A program made the position numbers and the translations under genes. Positions 1 to 6,875 of a DNA stretch of 10,652 nucleotides are shown piece after piece; positions within the stretch are counted from its first letter, which is position 1, and each line of letters opens with the position of its first letter. The stretch lies in assembly GCA_903858975.1 (NCBI GenBank), contig CAIOKW010000240.1, forward strand, positions 1-10,652, written 5' to 3'. A model generated the notes under the pieces. It saw only the letters and a program-made list of their open reading frames with translations. It was not told where the DNA came from and searched no databases. Origin of the DNA: Oligoflexia bacterium (GTDB lineage Bacteria; Bdellovibrionota; UBA1018; CAIMNF01).

Positions 1-1
1 C

Positions 2-961
2 TTGCTCAAAGAGACACCCGACCTCAGTCATCCGAACTTTGGAAATCACTATCTCATCTTGAAAGCCTCCCTCATGATGGAGACGCTTCACTTTGTAGTC
101 GACTGTGAATCAGGAAAGATTTTTCACACTTCTCTTACGGGTGATGCTCACTTCAAAGCCGATAGCTCAGTTCTTGAACTCAAAACCAAAGATGGGACTG
201 AGTTTCAGCGCTGGACAGGGACTGACTTCGTTCGGGTGGAAAATGACCAAAAGCCATCTGAGGCCCCACCCCCTGAACCCACTTACGAGGCTCAGTTCGC
301 AGCTCATACGCTGGTTCCGGACACCACCCCTTGCAAGCCACTGGATTACTCCTCTTACTTTCGTGCTTCAGCAGCGAAGGGGAACATTGAACGCTTAAAA
401 ACGCCTCTCAATCTGGCCAACTTCGGTGGCCACTACCTCCTTCTCAAAAATGAATTAATCTTTGAAACGCTATGGCTGATTGCCGATTGCCGTACCGGAA
501 AATTTATCCCTGAATACCTCTCCGCAAAAGATGTCCTTTTTAAAAAGGACAGCACCTCCTTGGTGATGAAGAACACCGGAGCCTTCCCTCGCTTCTATCA
601 CTTCGCGCTTAATCAATGGATTGAGAGCCCGGATCTCAGCCGAGCAGAACACCCGAGCGTGAGCAATGATTGGAGGGGGATGGAAACCCTAAGCCTCATA
701 CAAGCCATCCCAAATCCGGAGCACCATGCGATCTTAAGCTTTGAGGGACTGAAGTGCACGATCATCGAGGGATCAAAAAAACCATCCTGTGAACTCAAAG
801 GTATGTCCCCCTTCACGCCTGAGCTTTCCGAAAAACTCATTCCAATCGTTCAAGCATACGGTGCATCAAACTTAGGGCTAAAAGCCTCGAACCCCACTTA
901 TTTGATAAAATCAGGCAAATGCATCATCGAGAAAAACCTCTGCACATTTGAGACTCAGTAA
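2..961 (+). CDS. Tandem-domain protein of unknown function, 5' end cut off by the window
   Basis: I do not recognise a named family with certainty. The visible 319 residues hold two copies of one domain of about 70 residues (about 12-80 and 140-208). Each starts with an NFGxHYLxLK motif, followed about 10 residues on by ET-L-x6-DC-x-(S/T)GK, a beta-rich stretch containing KxDSS or KKDSTS, and an aromatic end (RWTGTDFVRV, HFALNQWIES). A Pro-rich linker (EAPPPEPTY, about 87-95) separates the copies. The last 110 residues are different and carry four cysteines (C252, C263, C307, C314) that could form disulfides, suggesting a periplasmic or secreted location. The second copy is preceded by about 25 residues (CKPLDYSS...) whose counterpart for the first copy would lie before base 1, so the true start and any signal peptide are outside the window. 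The TTG at base 2 is only the first possible start codon. The domain pattern recalls exported proteins with an NFAGHY...DxxTGK signature, but this comparison is from memory. The stop is TAA at 959-961. Confidence 0.75.
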   Translation: MLKETPDLSHPNFGNHYLILKASLMMETLHFVVDCESGKIFHTSLTGDAHFKADSSVLELKTKDGTEFQRWTGTDFVRVENDQKPSEAPPPEPTYEAQFAAHTLVPDTTPCKPLDYSSYFRASAAKGNIERLKTPLNLANFGGHYLLLKNELIFETLWLIADCRTGKFIPEYLSAKDVLFKKDSTSLVMKNTGAFPRFYHFALNQWIESPDLSRAEHPSVSNDWRGMETLSLIQAIPNPEHHAILSFEGLKCTIIEGSKKPSCELKGMSPFTPELSEKLIPIVQAYGASNLGLKASNPTYLIKSGKCIIEKNLCTFETQ

Positions 962-999
962 GTCATGACCTTTTTTGACTCTCATTGTAAGCTTGCTCC

Positions 1000-2193
1000 A
1001 TGAAAAACAGAATTCAAGCGCTCAGAGATACCCAAGATTTCGGTGAAGAAGGCGGAGTGGTTCCCGTCATTGATGTGGCCTCCACTTCAACATTCTTAAA
1101 TCCAGCGGACATGGAAAAAACTTTCACGGGTGAACTTCAGGGCTGCTACCTCTACAGTCGACATTCGAATCCAAGCGTAAACGCCTTCGGAAAAAAGTTT
1201 GCCGCACTCGAGGGCACAGAAGCTGCACTCGGAGTTTCAAGCGGCATGGCCGCGATTGCGTGCAGTATTGAACAACTCGTTCCGAGCGGTGGCCACATCG
1301 TTTCCTCCCGGACCGTATACGGCGGAACCTACGCCTTCTTTAAGAACGTTCTACCGAGACGTGGAATCGAAGTCACTTTTGTTGATGCAGATGATCTAAA
1401 CGCAATTGAGGCGGCTATTCGACCTGAAACTAAAGTGATCTTCACAGAGTCACTGAGTAACCCACTCCTTCGCATGAGCAATTTAAAAGCCATTGCTCAA
1501 ATCAAGAACCGCCATAACTTAAAGATGGTCGTTGATAATACTTTTGTTCCCCTCATCATCAACCCCGCCGACCATGGCGCGGATGTGGTGATTCACTCTT
1601 GCACTAAATACATTTCTGGAGCGAGCGACATGATTTCAGGAGTGATCGCCTCAAGCGCCGAGTTCATCCATAGTCTCATTGATGTGAATTCAGGGGTCGT
1701 CATGCTCACAGGCCCAGTCATGGATGCAAAAATTGCACATGAGCTCTACTTACGCCTCGATCACCTCGCGATTCGAATTCGTGCGCATTCCGAGGCCGCC
1801 TCTTTTCTTGCGAACCGAATGGAAGAAGCAAAAATACCAGTCATCTATCCAGGTCTGAAGTCTCATCCTCAACACTCCCTCATGACCGAACTCATGAATC
1901 AAGGTTATGGCTACGGAGGAATGCTGACTGTCGATTGCGGAACATCCCAAAAGGCAATGGAACTGGCAAACGAACTCCAGCAAATTAAATTTGGTCTTTA
2001 TGCGGTTTCTCTCGGGTTTTCAAGAACTCTGATGAGCTGCCCTTCTGTCAGTACCTCAAGTGAAATTCCGACCGCGGAACAAAAAGAGATGAATCTTTCT
2101 CCGGGCTTGTTGCGACTCAGTATTGGATTTACCGGAAATACCGAAATCATGTGGGACCGATTTCTACACTGTTACAAAAAGGTATTCCCATAA
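1000..2193 (+). CDS. Methionine gamma-lyase-like PLP enzyme of the Cys/Met metabolism family
   Basis: This is a complete 397-residue member of the Cys/Met metabolism fold-type I PLP family. Members that are methionine gamma-lyases convert L-methionine to methanethiol, ammonia and 2-oxobutanoate in the cytoplasm. Visible family features are YSRHSNPS (Y52 and R54, phosphate contacts from the partner subunit), SSGMAAI (S81-G82-M83, phosphate loop), Y107 in VYGGT (stacks on PLP), D179 in VVDNTF (pyridine nitrogen), K203 in SCTKYISGASD (Schiff base) and R372 in LLRLSIG (substrate carboxylate). The stretches VIYPGLKSHPQHSL, GYGYGGML and SLGFSRTLMSCPSVSTSSE closely recall Arabidopsis methionine gamma-lyase rather than MetB, MetC or MetY. 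The active-site Cys of Pseudomonas-type lyases (YGCT) is Gly109 here. An in-frame TAA at 988-990 fixes the start at this ATG or later. No Shine-Dalgarno sequence is visible, so translation may be coupled to the gene 38 bases upstream. Gamma-lyase versus gamma-synthase or other activity cannot be settled from sequence. Confidence 0.9.
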   Translation: MKNRIQALRDTQDFGEEGGVVPVIDVASTSTFLNPADMEKTFTGELQGCYLYSRHSNPSVNAFGKKFAALEGTEAALGVSSGMAAIACSIEQLVPSGGHIVSSRTVYGGTYAFFKNVLPRRGIEVTFVDADDLNAIEAAIRPETKVIFTESLSNPLLRMSNLKAIAQIKNRHNLKMVVDNTFVPLIINPADHGADVVIHSCTKYISGASDMISGVIASSAEFIHSLIDVNSGVVMLTGPVMDAKIAHELYLRLDHLAIRIRAHSEAASFLANRMEEAKIPVIYPGLKSHPQHSLMTELMNQGYGYGGMLTVDCGTSQKAMELANELQQIKFGLYAVSLGFSRTLMSCPSVSTSSEIPTAEQKEMNLSPGLLRLSIGFTGNTEIMWDRFLHCYKKVFP

Positions 2194-2195
2194 CC

Positions 2196-2540
2196 ATGTT
2201 TAAGTACTTTCGGAATCAATGCCCCGAATGCAAACAAAGCGTAATCTTCCCGGGTGTCTTTCGAATGCACGCTCAATGTCCTAACTGTGGAAATCGATTT
2301 GAAAAGGAATCAGGGTACTTTATTGGTGCCATGATTGCGTCCTACTTCATCTGCGCATTCTTAGCCTTACCGACTTTGCTGCTTGCGATATTTAAGTCGG
2401 ATCTTGAAATTCTACCCGCTTTGGGAATCACCACACTTCAAGTCATTCTGCTTCAACCCATCCTTTTTCGTTACTCCCGCATATTATGGATAAACATCGA
2501 AGCAGAACTCACCCGATCTATACATCAGGGTTCGAAATAA
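2196..2540 (+). CDS. DUF983-like zinc-ribbon membrane protein
   Basis: This encodes a 114-residue protein starting at the ATG two bases after the lyase stop codon. An upstream ATG at 2151 in the same frame lies inside the lyase gene and is less likely; AAAAAGG at 2176-2182 is a possible but distant ribosome binding site for 2196. Two CPxC knuckles (C9/C12 in QCPECK and C28/C31 in QCPNCG) form a probable zinc ribbon. It is followed by FEKESGYFIGAM and two hydrophobic segments (about 42-65 and 71-93). Zinc ribbon, a short Phe/Glu-containing turn and two membrane helices in about 120 residues is the arrangement of the DUF983 family, whose function is unknown. Its position suggests co-transcription with the lyase, but no functional link is established. 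Confidence 0.8.
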   Translation: MFKYFRNQCPECKQSVIFPGVFRMHAQCPNCGNRFEKESGYFIGAMIASYFICAFLALPTLLLAIFKSDLEILPALGITTLQVILLQPILFRYSRILWINIEAELTRSIHQGSK

Positions 2541-2550
2541 GATACGGATT

Positions 2551-2580
2551 GCAATAAGGGAAGAACGTGCCCTTTATTGC
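2551..2580. terminator. Hairpin between converging genes
   Basis: The arms GCAATAAGGG (2551-2560) and CCCTTTATTGC (2570-2580) pair over ten bases with one bulged base, around a 9-base loop. The hairpin lies in the 33-base gap between two converging genes, and its right arm covers the TAA stop (2574-2576) of the minus-strand lipoprotein gene. Neither strand has a T-run after the stem, so it is not a textbook rho-independent terminator. Acting in both directions is an inference from position. Confidence 0.5.
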
Positions 2581-3398
2581 GGACTAAGAACCTTTGAACT
2601 TCCGTAGAAGTAACTCATGAGTCCTTGCTGGGTATTGGAGTCGATATTTTCATTACTCACCACATTACCCTTTTTTCGTGGAGTCACACCTTTTGAAGAT
2701 ACTTGAATCGCAGGGCCAATACTCTGAACCTTCATCTGACTTCGAACCAACGGCCCCACGGGTGCGAGATTGATATCAAGTGGAGTACTCGGCGTAAACT
2801 TCGCAAATACGGCGATTCCACTCTGATTCGGGAGTTGGCTCCCGAAAACTCCCGCAACACCCGCGAGATTTGAATTAAAAGCCTGTGAAAAGAAAATATT
2901 CGCAGCAAACGGAACATTACTCATCACCCCATCCAATCCTTGGATCGATAAGGCCACACCGATAATCACATTCGTCTTCAGATCACCACCAATATAAACT
3001 CTTGAATGATCCAAAACAGGGATGGCGAGAACCTCACCCGCCCTCACCGAAAGCGCTCCAGGCAGAGTGCGTCCATTCGGAAGCGTTCCCCCTAGCCCCG
3101 CATCGGCATGCAAGATCGTACTTGCATCCATTGAAACCGAAATCACCTGCTTGCCACTGGCACCAGTGCCAAATGAAATTTGGCCAAGTTCCATCTGACT
3201 TTTCGGATCTACAATCGGGATTTGGATTTGATCCAAAACCGCATTACCGAGATCTACCTCTGCCGACAGATTCACATAGCTCTGTTGGTTTTGGGTCGTC
3301 ACATTGACATTCATGCTTTTTAAGAACTGATTATTTGAACAGGCTGCAAGTGAGCTGCTCATCACGGCAAGGGACGCGAACACTTTCCATTGACTCAT
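2574..3398 (-). CDS. Lipoprotein of unknown function
   Basis: This encodes a 274-residue protein with a type II signal peptide: a short N-terminus with one Lys (MSQWK), a hydrophobic stretch, and the lipobox LAAC with C20 as the lipidated residue. Ser at +2 predicts sorting to the outer membrane in proteobacteria. C20 is the only cysteine. The mature part looks beta-rich and repetitive in character, with many Gly, Ser, Asn, Val and Ile residues, alternating segments such as VYIGGDLKTNVIIGVALSI, and a PNGRTLPGALSVRAGEVLAIPV loop region. The last 50 residues are more polar (RKKGNVVSNENIDSN) and may be disordered. I recognise no family. GGAGG (3403-3407) sits 4 bases before the ATG and supports this start. 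The gene is alone on its strand, with converging and diverging neighbours. Confidence 0.85.
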   Translation of the reverse strand: MSQWKVFASLAVMSSSLAACSNNQFLKSMNVNVTTQNQQSYVNLSAEVDLGNAVLDQIQIPIVDPKSQMELGQISFGTGASGKQVISVSMDASTILHADAGLGGTLPNGRTLPGALSVRAGEVLAIPVLDHSRVYIGGDLKTNVIIGVALSIQGLDGVMSNVPFAANIFFSQAFNSNLAGVAGVFGSQLPNQSGIAVFAKFTPSTPLDINLAPVGPLVRSQMKVQSIGPAIQVSSKGVTPRKKGNVVSNENIDSNTQQGLMSYFYGSSKVLSPQ

Positions 3399-3402
3399 AA
3401 TT

Positions 3403-3407
3403 CCTCC
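3403..3407 (-). promoter_or_regulatory. Strong ribosome binding site of the lipoprotein gene
   Basis: Read on the minus strand, GGAGGAATTATG places a full GGAGG core 4 bases before the start codon at 3398. It is the strongest Shine-Dalgarno match seen in the window and fixes the start. Confidence 0.8.
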
Positions 3408-3432
3408 AATGAATCGGTTGTCTCTGAAATAG

Positions 3433-3460
3433 ATTCTACGGAGATCTGATCGCTACACAA
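3433..3460 (-). promoter_or_regulatory. Candidate promoter of the lipoprotein gene
   Basis: On the minus strand, TTGTGT (3455-3460) and TAGAAT (3433-3438) are separated by 16 bases. The -10 matches the sigma-70 consensus at five of six positions, the -35 at three. The predicted transcript start, near 3426, leaves a leader of about 28 bases containing the GGAGG ribosome binding site. Confidence 0.4.
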
Positions 3461-3689
3461 GCAATATTTAATATTTCTTAACACTCACTCGCAATTTAAA
3501 CTCTCCGCATTTAAAAAATCGATTTACTTAAACGAGCTGTGTTGATAATTTCCGCGCAGTTTCATGAAAGAAAGTGAGATCCATTGATGTTCAACGCTAT
3601 CCATTTATTTCGGGGGGCCATTATTTTTGCGCTCCCACCCCAGCGCCGTGACATGAAATACTCCCCAAAGAAATGCAGGTCAGCTCAAA

Positions 3690-4343
3690 ATGAAATCTAA
3701 GCGTCATTCACTTCATCCACTATTTTACAGTGCTTTATTTGTTTTTTTGGGTTTATCGCACTCCGCATTTGCAGGGTCTGATGAAGCGCCTAGCCTCTGC
3801 TTTGACCTTAGCAAGAAGAACACGAAGCTCCTTTATCCAGCACCGACACGCTTTGCCGAAGAAGGAAAAGAATCAAAAGAGTTTGGAACTGATGAGCTCA
3901 CGAAAAGAAACTGGAGTCATGTGGATGGGGTGGTCAAAAAGCCCATCATGAGCCTTTATCAGAAACTTCTCGACCCAATGACCACCCGTAACGCAAAGAC
4001 CACACGCGTAGAAATGGTCGAAGTTCCGACCACGGGAACCCTTAAAAAAGAACACCTCTCGATTCACGTGAAGCCCGTTTTCTTTATTACTGTGGAATGG
4101 GAAGAAGAGTGGGCATATTCCGTTCTTGAGGGCAGCGAAGCCTCCCCTAAATCCATCCTCATTTCCTATCAAAAAACAAATGGCACCTCGCATATTCGCC
4201 ATTTCTGTGGGAACATTCTGCTAAAAAAACTTGATGATCAATCGACGGGTGTTTTTCTGGTTGAAAATATCGACGCTGATCATCGCAGCGCTGAGGACGT
4301 CTATAATGGAATTCTCGGCACATTACGGATCTTAAGAGAATGA
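3690..4343 (+). CDS. Secreted protein of unknown function, partner of the RND transporter
   Basis: This encodes a 217-residue protein with a Sec signal peptide: basic KSKRH, a hydrophobic core, and cleavage probably after A28 (AFA-GS). The mature protein has two cysteines (C37 and C173) that could form a disulfide in the periplasm. Charged, mainly helical-looking residues (about 53-105) are followed by a beta-rich C-terminal half: VEMVEVPTTGTL, LSIHVKPVFFITVEWEEEW, ILISYQKTNGTSHIRHFCGNILL, TGVFLVENIDAD. It ends in a helix-like AEDVYNGILGTLRILRE. That layout (antiparallel strands closed by a C-terminal helix) resembles START/SRPBCC lipid-binding folds, but this is an impression of pattern only. 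Its TGA stop overlaps the next gene's ATG (ATGA, 4340-4343), so the two are translationally coupled and probably work together. A periplasmic carrier or adaptor for the transporter is a reasonable guess. Confidence 0.85.
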   Translation: MKSKRHSLHPLFYSALFVFLGLSHSAFAGSDEAPSLCFDLSKKNTKLLYPAPTRFAEEGKESKEFGTDELTKRNWSHVDGVVKKPIMSLYQKLLDPMTTRNAKTTRVEMVEVPTTGTLKKEHLSIHVKPVFFITVEWEEEWAYSVLEGSEASPKSILISYQKTNGTSHIRHFCGNILLKKLDDQSTGVFLVENIDADHRSAEDVYNGILGTLRILRE

Positions 4344-6778
4344 ACCATTTTATCCGCTTCCTATTAAGACGTGCCCTTTTTGTCGTCTCTCTGTGCCTGG
4401 CGCTATCCGCCGTGGGAACCTACTACTCCGTTCAGCTCTTCTCAAACCTCAGAACCGATCTCGAGGAACTCCTTCCCGCAAAAGCAAGAAGCGTGCTGGA
4501 CCTGAACGAAGTCCGCTCACGACTCCTCACCACCAATAACCTCGCCGTTCTTGCCTTGTCGAGTCACCCCGATGAGAGCAAAAAATTTATGGATGACCTT
4601 GCGGTCGAGATGAACAAACTCCCACCTACGATCGTTGCAGGCGTGGAATACCGAATTGATAAAGAAATTGCATTTTTTAAAGGCCGGAAATCGCTCTTCA
4701 TTGATCAAGCTGACTTGCTCACGATTAAGAAATTTATTCAGGATCGTATTAACTACGAACTCATGCTCTACAATCCCCTGACCATTGTAGAGAATAAAAA
4801 CACTAAAGAGCCTAGCCTCGATTTCGAAAGCCTTCGCTCTAAATATGATTCCAAAACTTCGAACTACTCCCGATTCCCAGATGGTTACTACGCCACTCCG
4901 GATCAAAAGAAGCGCGTCATGCTTGCAAACCTCCCTGCAAACGCATCTGGAATCGGGGCATCAAAGAAACTTCGTTCAGCAACAGATGAGATCATTGCTC
5001 GCCTGAATCCAAAAAAATATGCTCCCGATCTCGAAATCCACTTTGGGGGAGGAGTGCAAGACTTGATCGATGAACATGAGGCCCTCATTGAGGATCTCCT
5101 ACTCTCCACCATTTTGGTTTGTATTTTAGTCACCCTCGCAATGCTTTTTTACTTCAAAAGTTTCATGGGGACCGTGTCACTGCTCACTTCACTCTTTATT
5201 GGAACTTTTTGGACCTTCGGAGCCGCATACTTTCAGGTAGGGTATCTCAATGCCAATTCTGCCTTCATGGCGAGCATCGTGATCGGGAATGGAATTAATT
5301 TCGGCATTATTTTACTGGCCCGATTCATGGAGGAAAGGCGTAAGCGCAAAGAGACCCCTCGCAGCCTTTACATTGCCGTGCAAAAAACGATCTCCGCAAC
5401 GGCGGTGGCCGCCCTTGCTGCGGGCCTCGCCTACGGCTCTCTCATGTTGACCAGTTTTCGGGGATTTCGACAATTTGGGATTATTGGATTTACGGGCATG
5501 GCCCTGTGCTGGATCGCATCCTACACGTTCATGCCCTCTTTCATGATTCTCCTCTATCGAATCGGATTTTTTCGTAAGCCTGTAAAGAAATCAAACCCGG
5601 TAGTGACGGGGGCTATCACCTCCCTCATTAAGAAACATCCAAAAGCGATTCTCGGAACCACCGGATTGATCACTCTCCTTTCACTCTTGAGTCTTTTCCG
5701 TATTGGGCCTGAGATGATTGAGACGGACATGAAGAAGCTCCGAAACAAACACAGTGCTGAAAATGGGTCGATGTACTGGAGCGCGGTGGTGGATGACATT
5801 TTTCAACGCTACTTGCTTCCAGTCGTGATTCTTCCCAAGGATCAAAAAGATGTCCAAGCCATCGCAGACGAAGTAAGAAAGACGAAAGCTAGTGAAGGAA
5901 ACAAAAGCTTCATCGTCAATGTCAGCACCCTTGATGACTTCATTCCGAAGGATCAAGCTGAAAAAGTTCGCATCTTAAAAGACATTGATCTCTTGTTACC
6001 GAGACAGTTACTCCAAAAGCTCTCTAGCGACGAGAAAAAGATGACGAACGAACTCTTGTCACCGAACTCATTCCAAACCTTTGGCGTGAATGATCTACCG
6101 AATCTCGTTCGTGAGAAGTTTCGAGAACGAGATGGAACCCTCGGAAAAATAGTGATGATTGAGCCCTCTCTCAGTCCAGAACTCGCAAAGAGCGATAATC
6201 TCATTCACTTCGTTCACTCGATCCGGGATGCGGCTGATAAAGTAGCGCCCGGAACCGCAGTCGCAGGTACCCTTCCCGTCACCTCAGATCTTTTTGAATC
6301 GATCGTGAAGGATGGACCGAAGGCGACCCTGTTTGCATTCATTGCGGTTTTTTTGCTGATCGTGATTCTTTTTAGGGATATTCCGACCATTGCACAATGT
6401 TCATTCGCCCTCTTAATGGGAGTCCTCTTACTTTTTGGATACATCCTCATTTTCCATCAGAAAATCAATTTCCTGAACTTCATTGCACTTCCGATTACGT
6501 TTGGAATCGGGGTGGACTATGGCGTGAATATTTTTCAGCGTTACCGACTTGAGAAGCGGAAGGGCATCCTTCCGGTATTGAAACATACAGGCGGCGCCGT
6601 CATGCTTGCGAGCTTCACCACAGTCACAGGATATGGATCACTTCTCATTGCCAGTAACCAAGCCTTCGTCAGCTTTGGTCGCCTTGCGGTGCTCGGAGAA
6701 TTTACCTGTGTATTTGCGGCCGTCATTGCCCTTCCTGCGCTCATTTGGTTTATTGAACAAAGGCGCGTCAAACATTAG
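4340..6778 (+). CDS. RND superfamily (MMPL-type) transporter
   Basis: This encodes an 812-residue inner-membrane protein with the classic duplicated RND layout. TM1 (about 10-32) is followed by a large periplasmic domain (about 33-252, opening with LRTDLEELLP, common at this point in MMPL proteins), TM2-6 (about 253-410), TM7 (about 434-453), a second periplasmic domain (about 455-660) and TM8-12 (about 662-806). MMPL and HpnN-type members use the proton gradient to move lipids or other hydrophobic molecules. TM10 carries the typical GIGVDYG with D726 and Y727. The matching TM4 segment reads GNGINFG with Asn320 in place of Asp. FMEERRKRK and YRLEKRKG follow the two segments as basic cytoplasmic loops, as expected. 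The substrate is unknown; lipid is a guess from family. No strong Shine-Dalgarno sequence is seen, so initiation is probably coupled through the ATGA overlap with the secreted-protein gene. Confidence 0.92.
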   Translation: MNHFIRFLLRRALFVVSLCLALSAVGTYYSVQLFSNLRTDLEELLPAKARSVLDLNEVRSRLLTTNNLAVLALSSHPDESKKFMDDLAVEMNKLPPTIVAGVEYRIDKEIAFFKGRKSLFIDQADLLTIKKFIQDRINYELMLYNPLTIVENKNTKEPSLDFESLRSKYDSKTSNYSRFPDGYYATPDQKKRVMLANLPANASGIGASKKLRSATDEIIARLNPKKYAPDLEIHFGGGVQDLIDEHEALIEDLLLSTILVCILVTLAMLFYFKSFMGTVSLLTSLFIGTFWTFGAAYFQVGYLNANSAFMASIVIGNGINFGIILLARFMEERRKRKETPRSLYIAVQKTISATAVAALAAGLAYGSLMLTSFRGFRQFGIIGFTGMALCWIASYTFMPSFMILLYRIGFFRKPVKKSNPVVTGAITSLIKKHPKAILGTTGLITLLSLLSLFRIGPEMIETDMKKLRNKHSAENGSMYWSAVVDDIFQRYLLPVVILPKDQKDVQAIADEVRKTKASEGNKSFIVNVSTLDDFIPKDQAEKVRILKDIDLLLPRQLLQKLSSDEKKMTNELLSPNSFQTFGVNDLPNLVREKFRERDGTLGKIVMIEPSLSPELAKSDNLIHFVHSIRDAADKVAPGTAVAGTLPVTSDLFESIVKDGPKATLFAFIAVFLLIVILFRDIPTIAQCSFALLMGVLLLFGYILIFHQKINFLNFIALPITFGIGVDYGVNIFQRYRLEKRKGILPVLKHTGGAVMLASFTTVTGYGSLLIASNQAFVSFGRLAVLGEFTCVFAAVIALPALIWFIEQRRVKH

Positions 6779-6792
6779 ACGCACCATTTTTT
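6762..6792 (+). terminator. Rho-independent terminator of the RND operon
   Basis: GGCGCGTC (6762-6769) pairs with GACGCACC (6778-6785) with one C-A mismatch, around the loop AAACATTA. Six T residues follow at 6787-6792, then a further T-rich stretch. The left arm lies within the last codons of the transporter gene and the stop codon TAG (6776-6778) is at the edge of the loop, a compact arrangement that separates this operon from the barrel-protein gene. Confidence 0.75.
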
Positions 6793-6797
6793 CTGTT

Positions 6798-6825
6798 TTA
6801 ACTTTCACGTCGAGAGAATTATACT
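6798..6825 (+). promoter_or_regulatory. Candidate sigma-70 promoter of the barrel-protein gene
   Basis: TTAACT (6798-6803, four of six consensus) and TATACT (6820-6825, five of six) are spaced by 16 bases. It lies just after the terminator of the upstream operon. The predicted start near 6832 gives a leader of about 44 bases made mostly of the hairpin at 6844-6862 and the ribosome binding site. Confidence 0.5.
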
Positions 6826-6843
6826 GGATCTATATAAAAATAC

Positions 6844-6862
6844 TTCGAGAATGAATCTCGAA
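6844..6862 (+). promoter_or_regulatory. 5' leader hairpin before the barrel-protein gene
   Basis: TTCGAGA (6844-6850) and TCTCGAA (6856-6862) form a perfect 7-base-pair stem around a 5-base ATGAA loop. It ends immediately before the ribosome binding site AGAAGGA (6863-6869). It is not followed by a T-run, so it is not a terminator. Near the predicted 5' end of the transcript it could stabilise the mRNA or tune ribosome access; both are inferences. Confidence 0.5.
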
Positions 6863-6875
6863 AGAAGGAATCATG

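Larger units (their letters stand above)
3399..3689. other. Divergent intergenic region
   Basis: These 291 bases separate the minus-strand lipoprotein gene from the plus-strand secreted-protein/RND operon. The left part holds the candidate lipoprotein promoter, then an AT-rich stretch (about 3461-3530). For the plus strand I see only a weak pair, TTTACT (3523-3528) and GATAAT (3544-3549) with a short 15-base spacer. A G-run at about 3611-3617 and a C-rich stretch at about 3631-3642 lie further downstream. AGG at 3677-3679 is a weak ribosome binding site for the ATG at 3690. No open reading frame or RNA gene is apparent. Confidence 0.4.

Noticed and set aside
970..999. TTGACT as a -35 element just before the lyase gene
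   Set aside because: A -10 at the proper distance would fall on the start codon, so it cannot drive this start.
3002..3307. Plus-strand 101-codon open reading frame inside the lipoprotein gene
   Set aside because: It is antisense to a gene with a lipobox and strong ribosome binding site; its His/Pro-rich translation looks like a shadow frame.
3609..3630. Possible sigma-54 promoter (GG...TTGC) before the secreted-protein gene
   Set aside because: The distance between GG and GC is 11 bases, not the required 10, and the rest of the consensus is missing.
6606..6854. Plus-strand open reading frame overlapping the end of the RND gene
   Set aside because: It lies in another frame of well-conserved transporter sequence, crosses the terminator, and its product shows no family feature.
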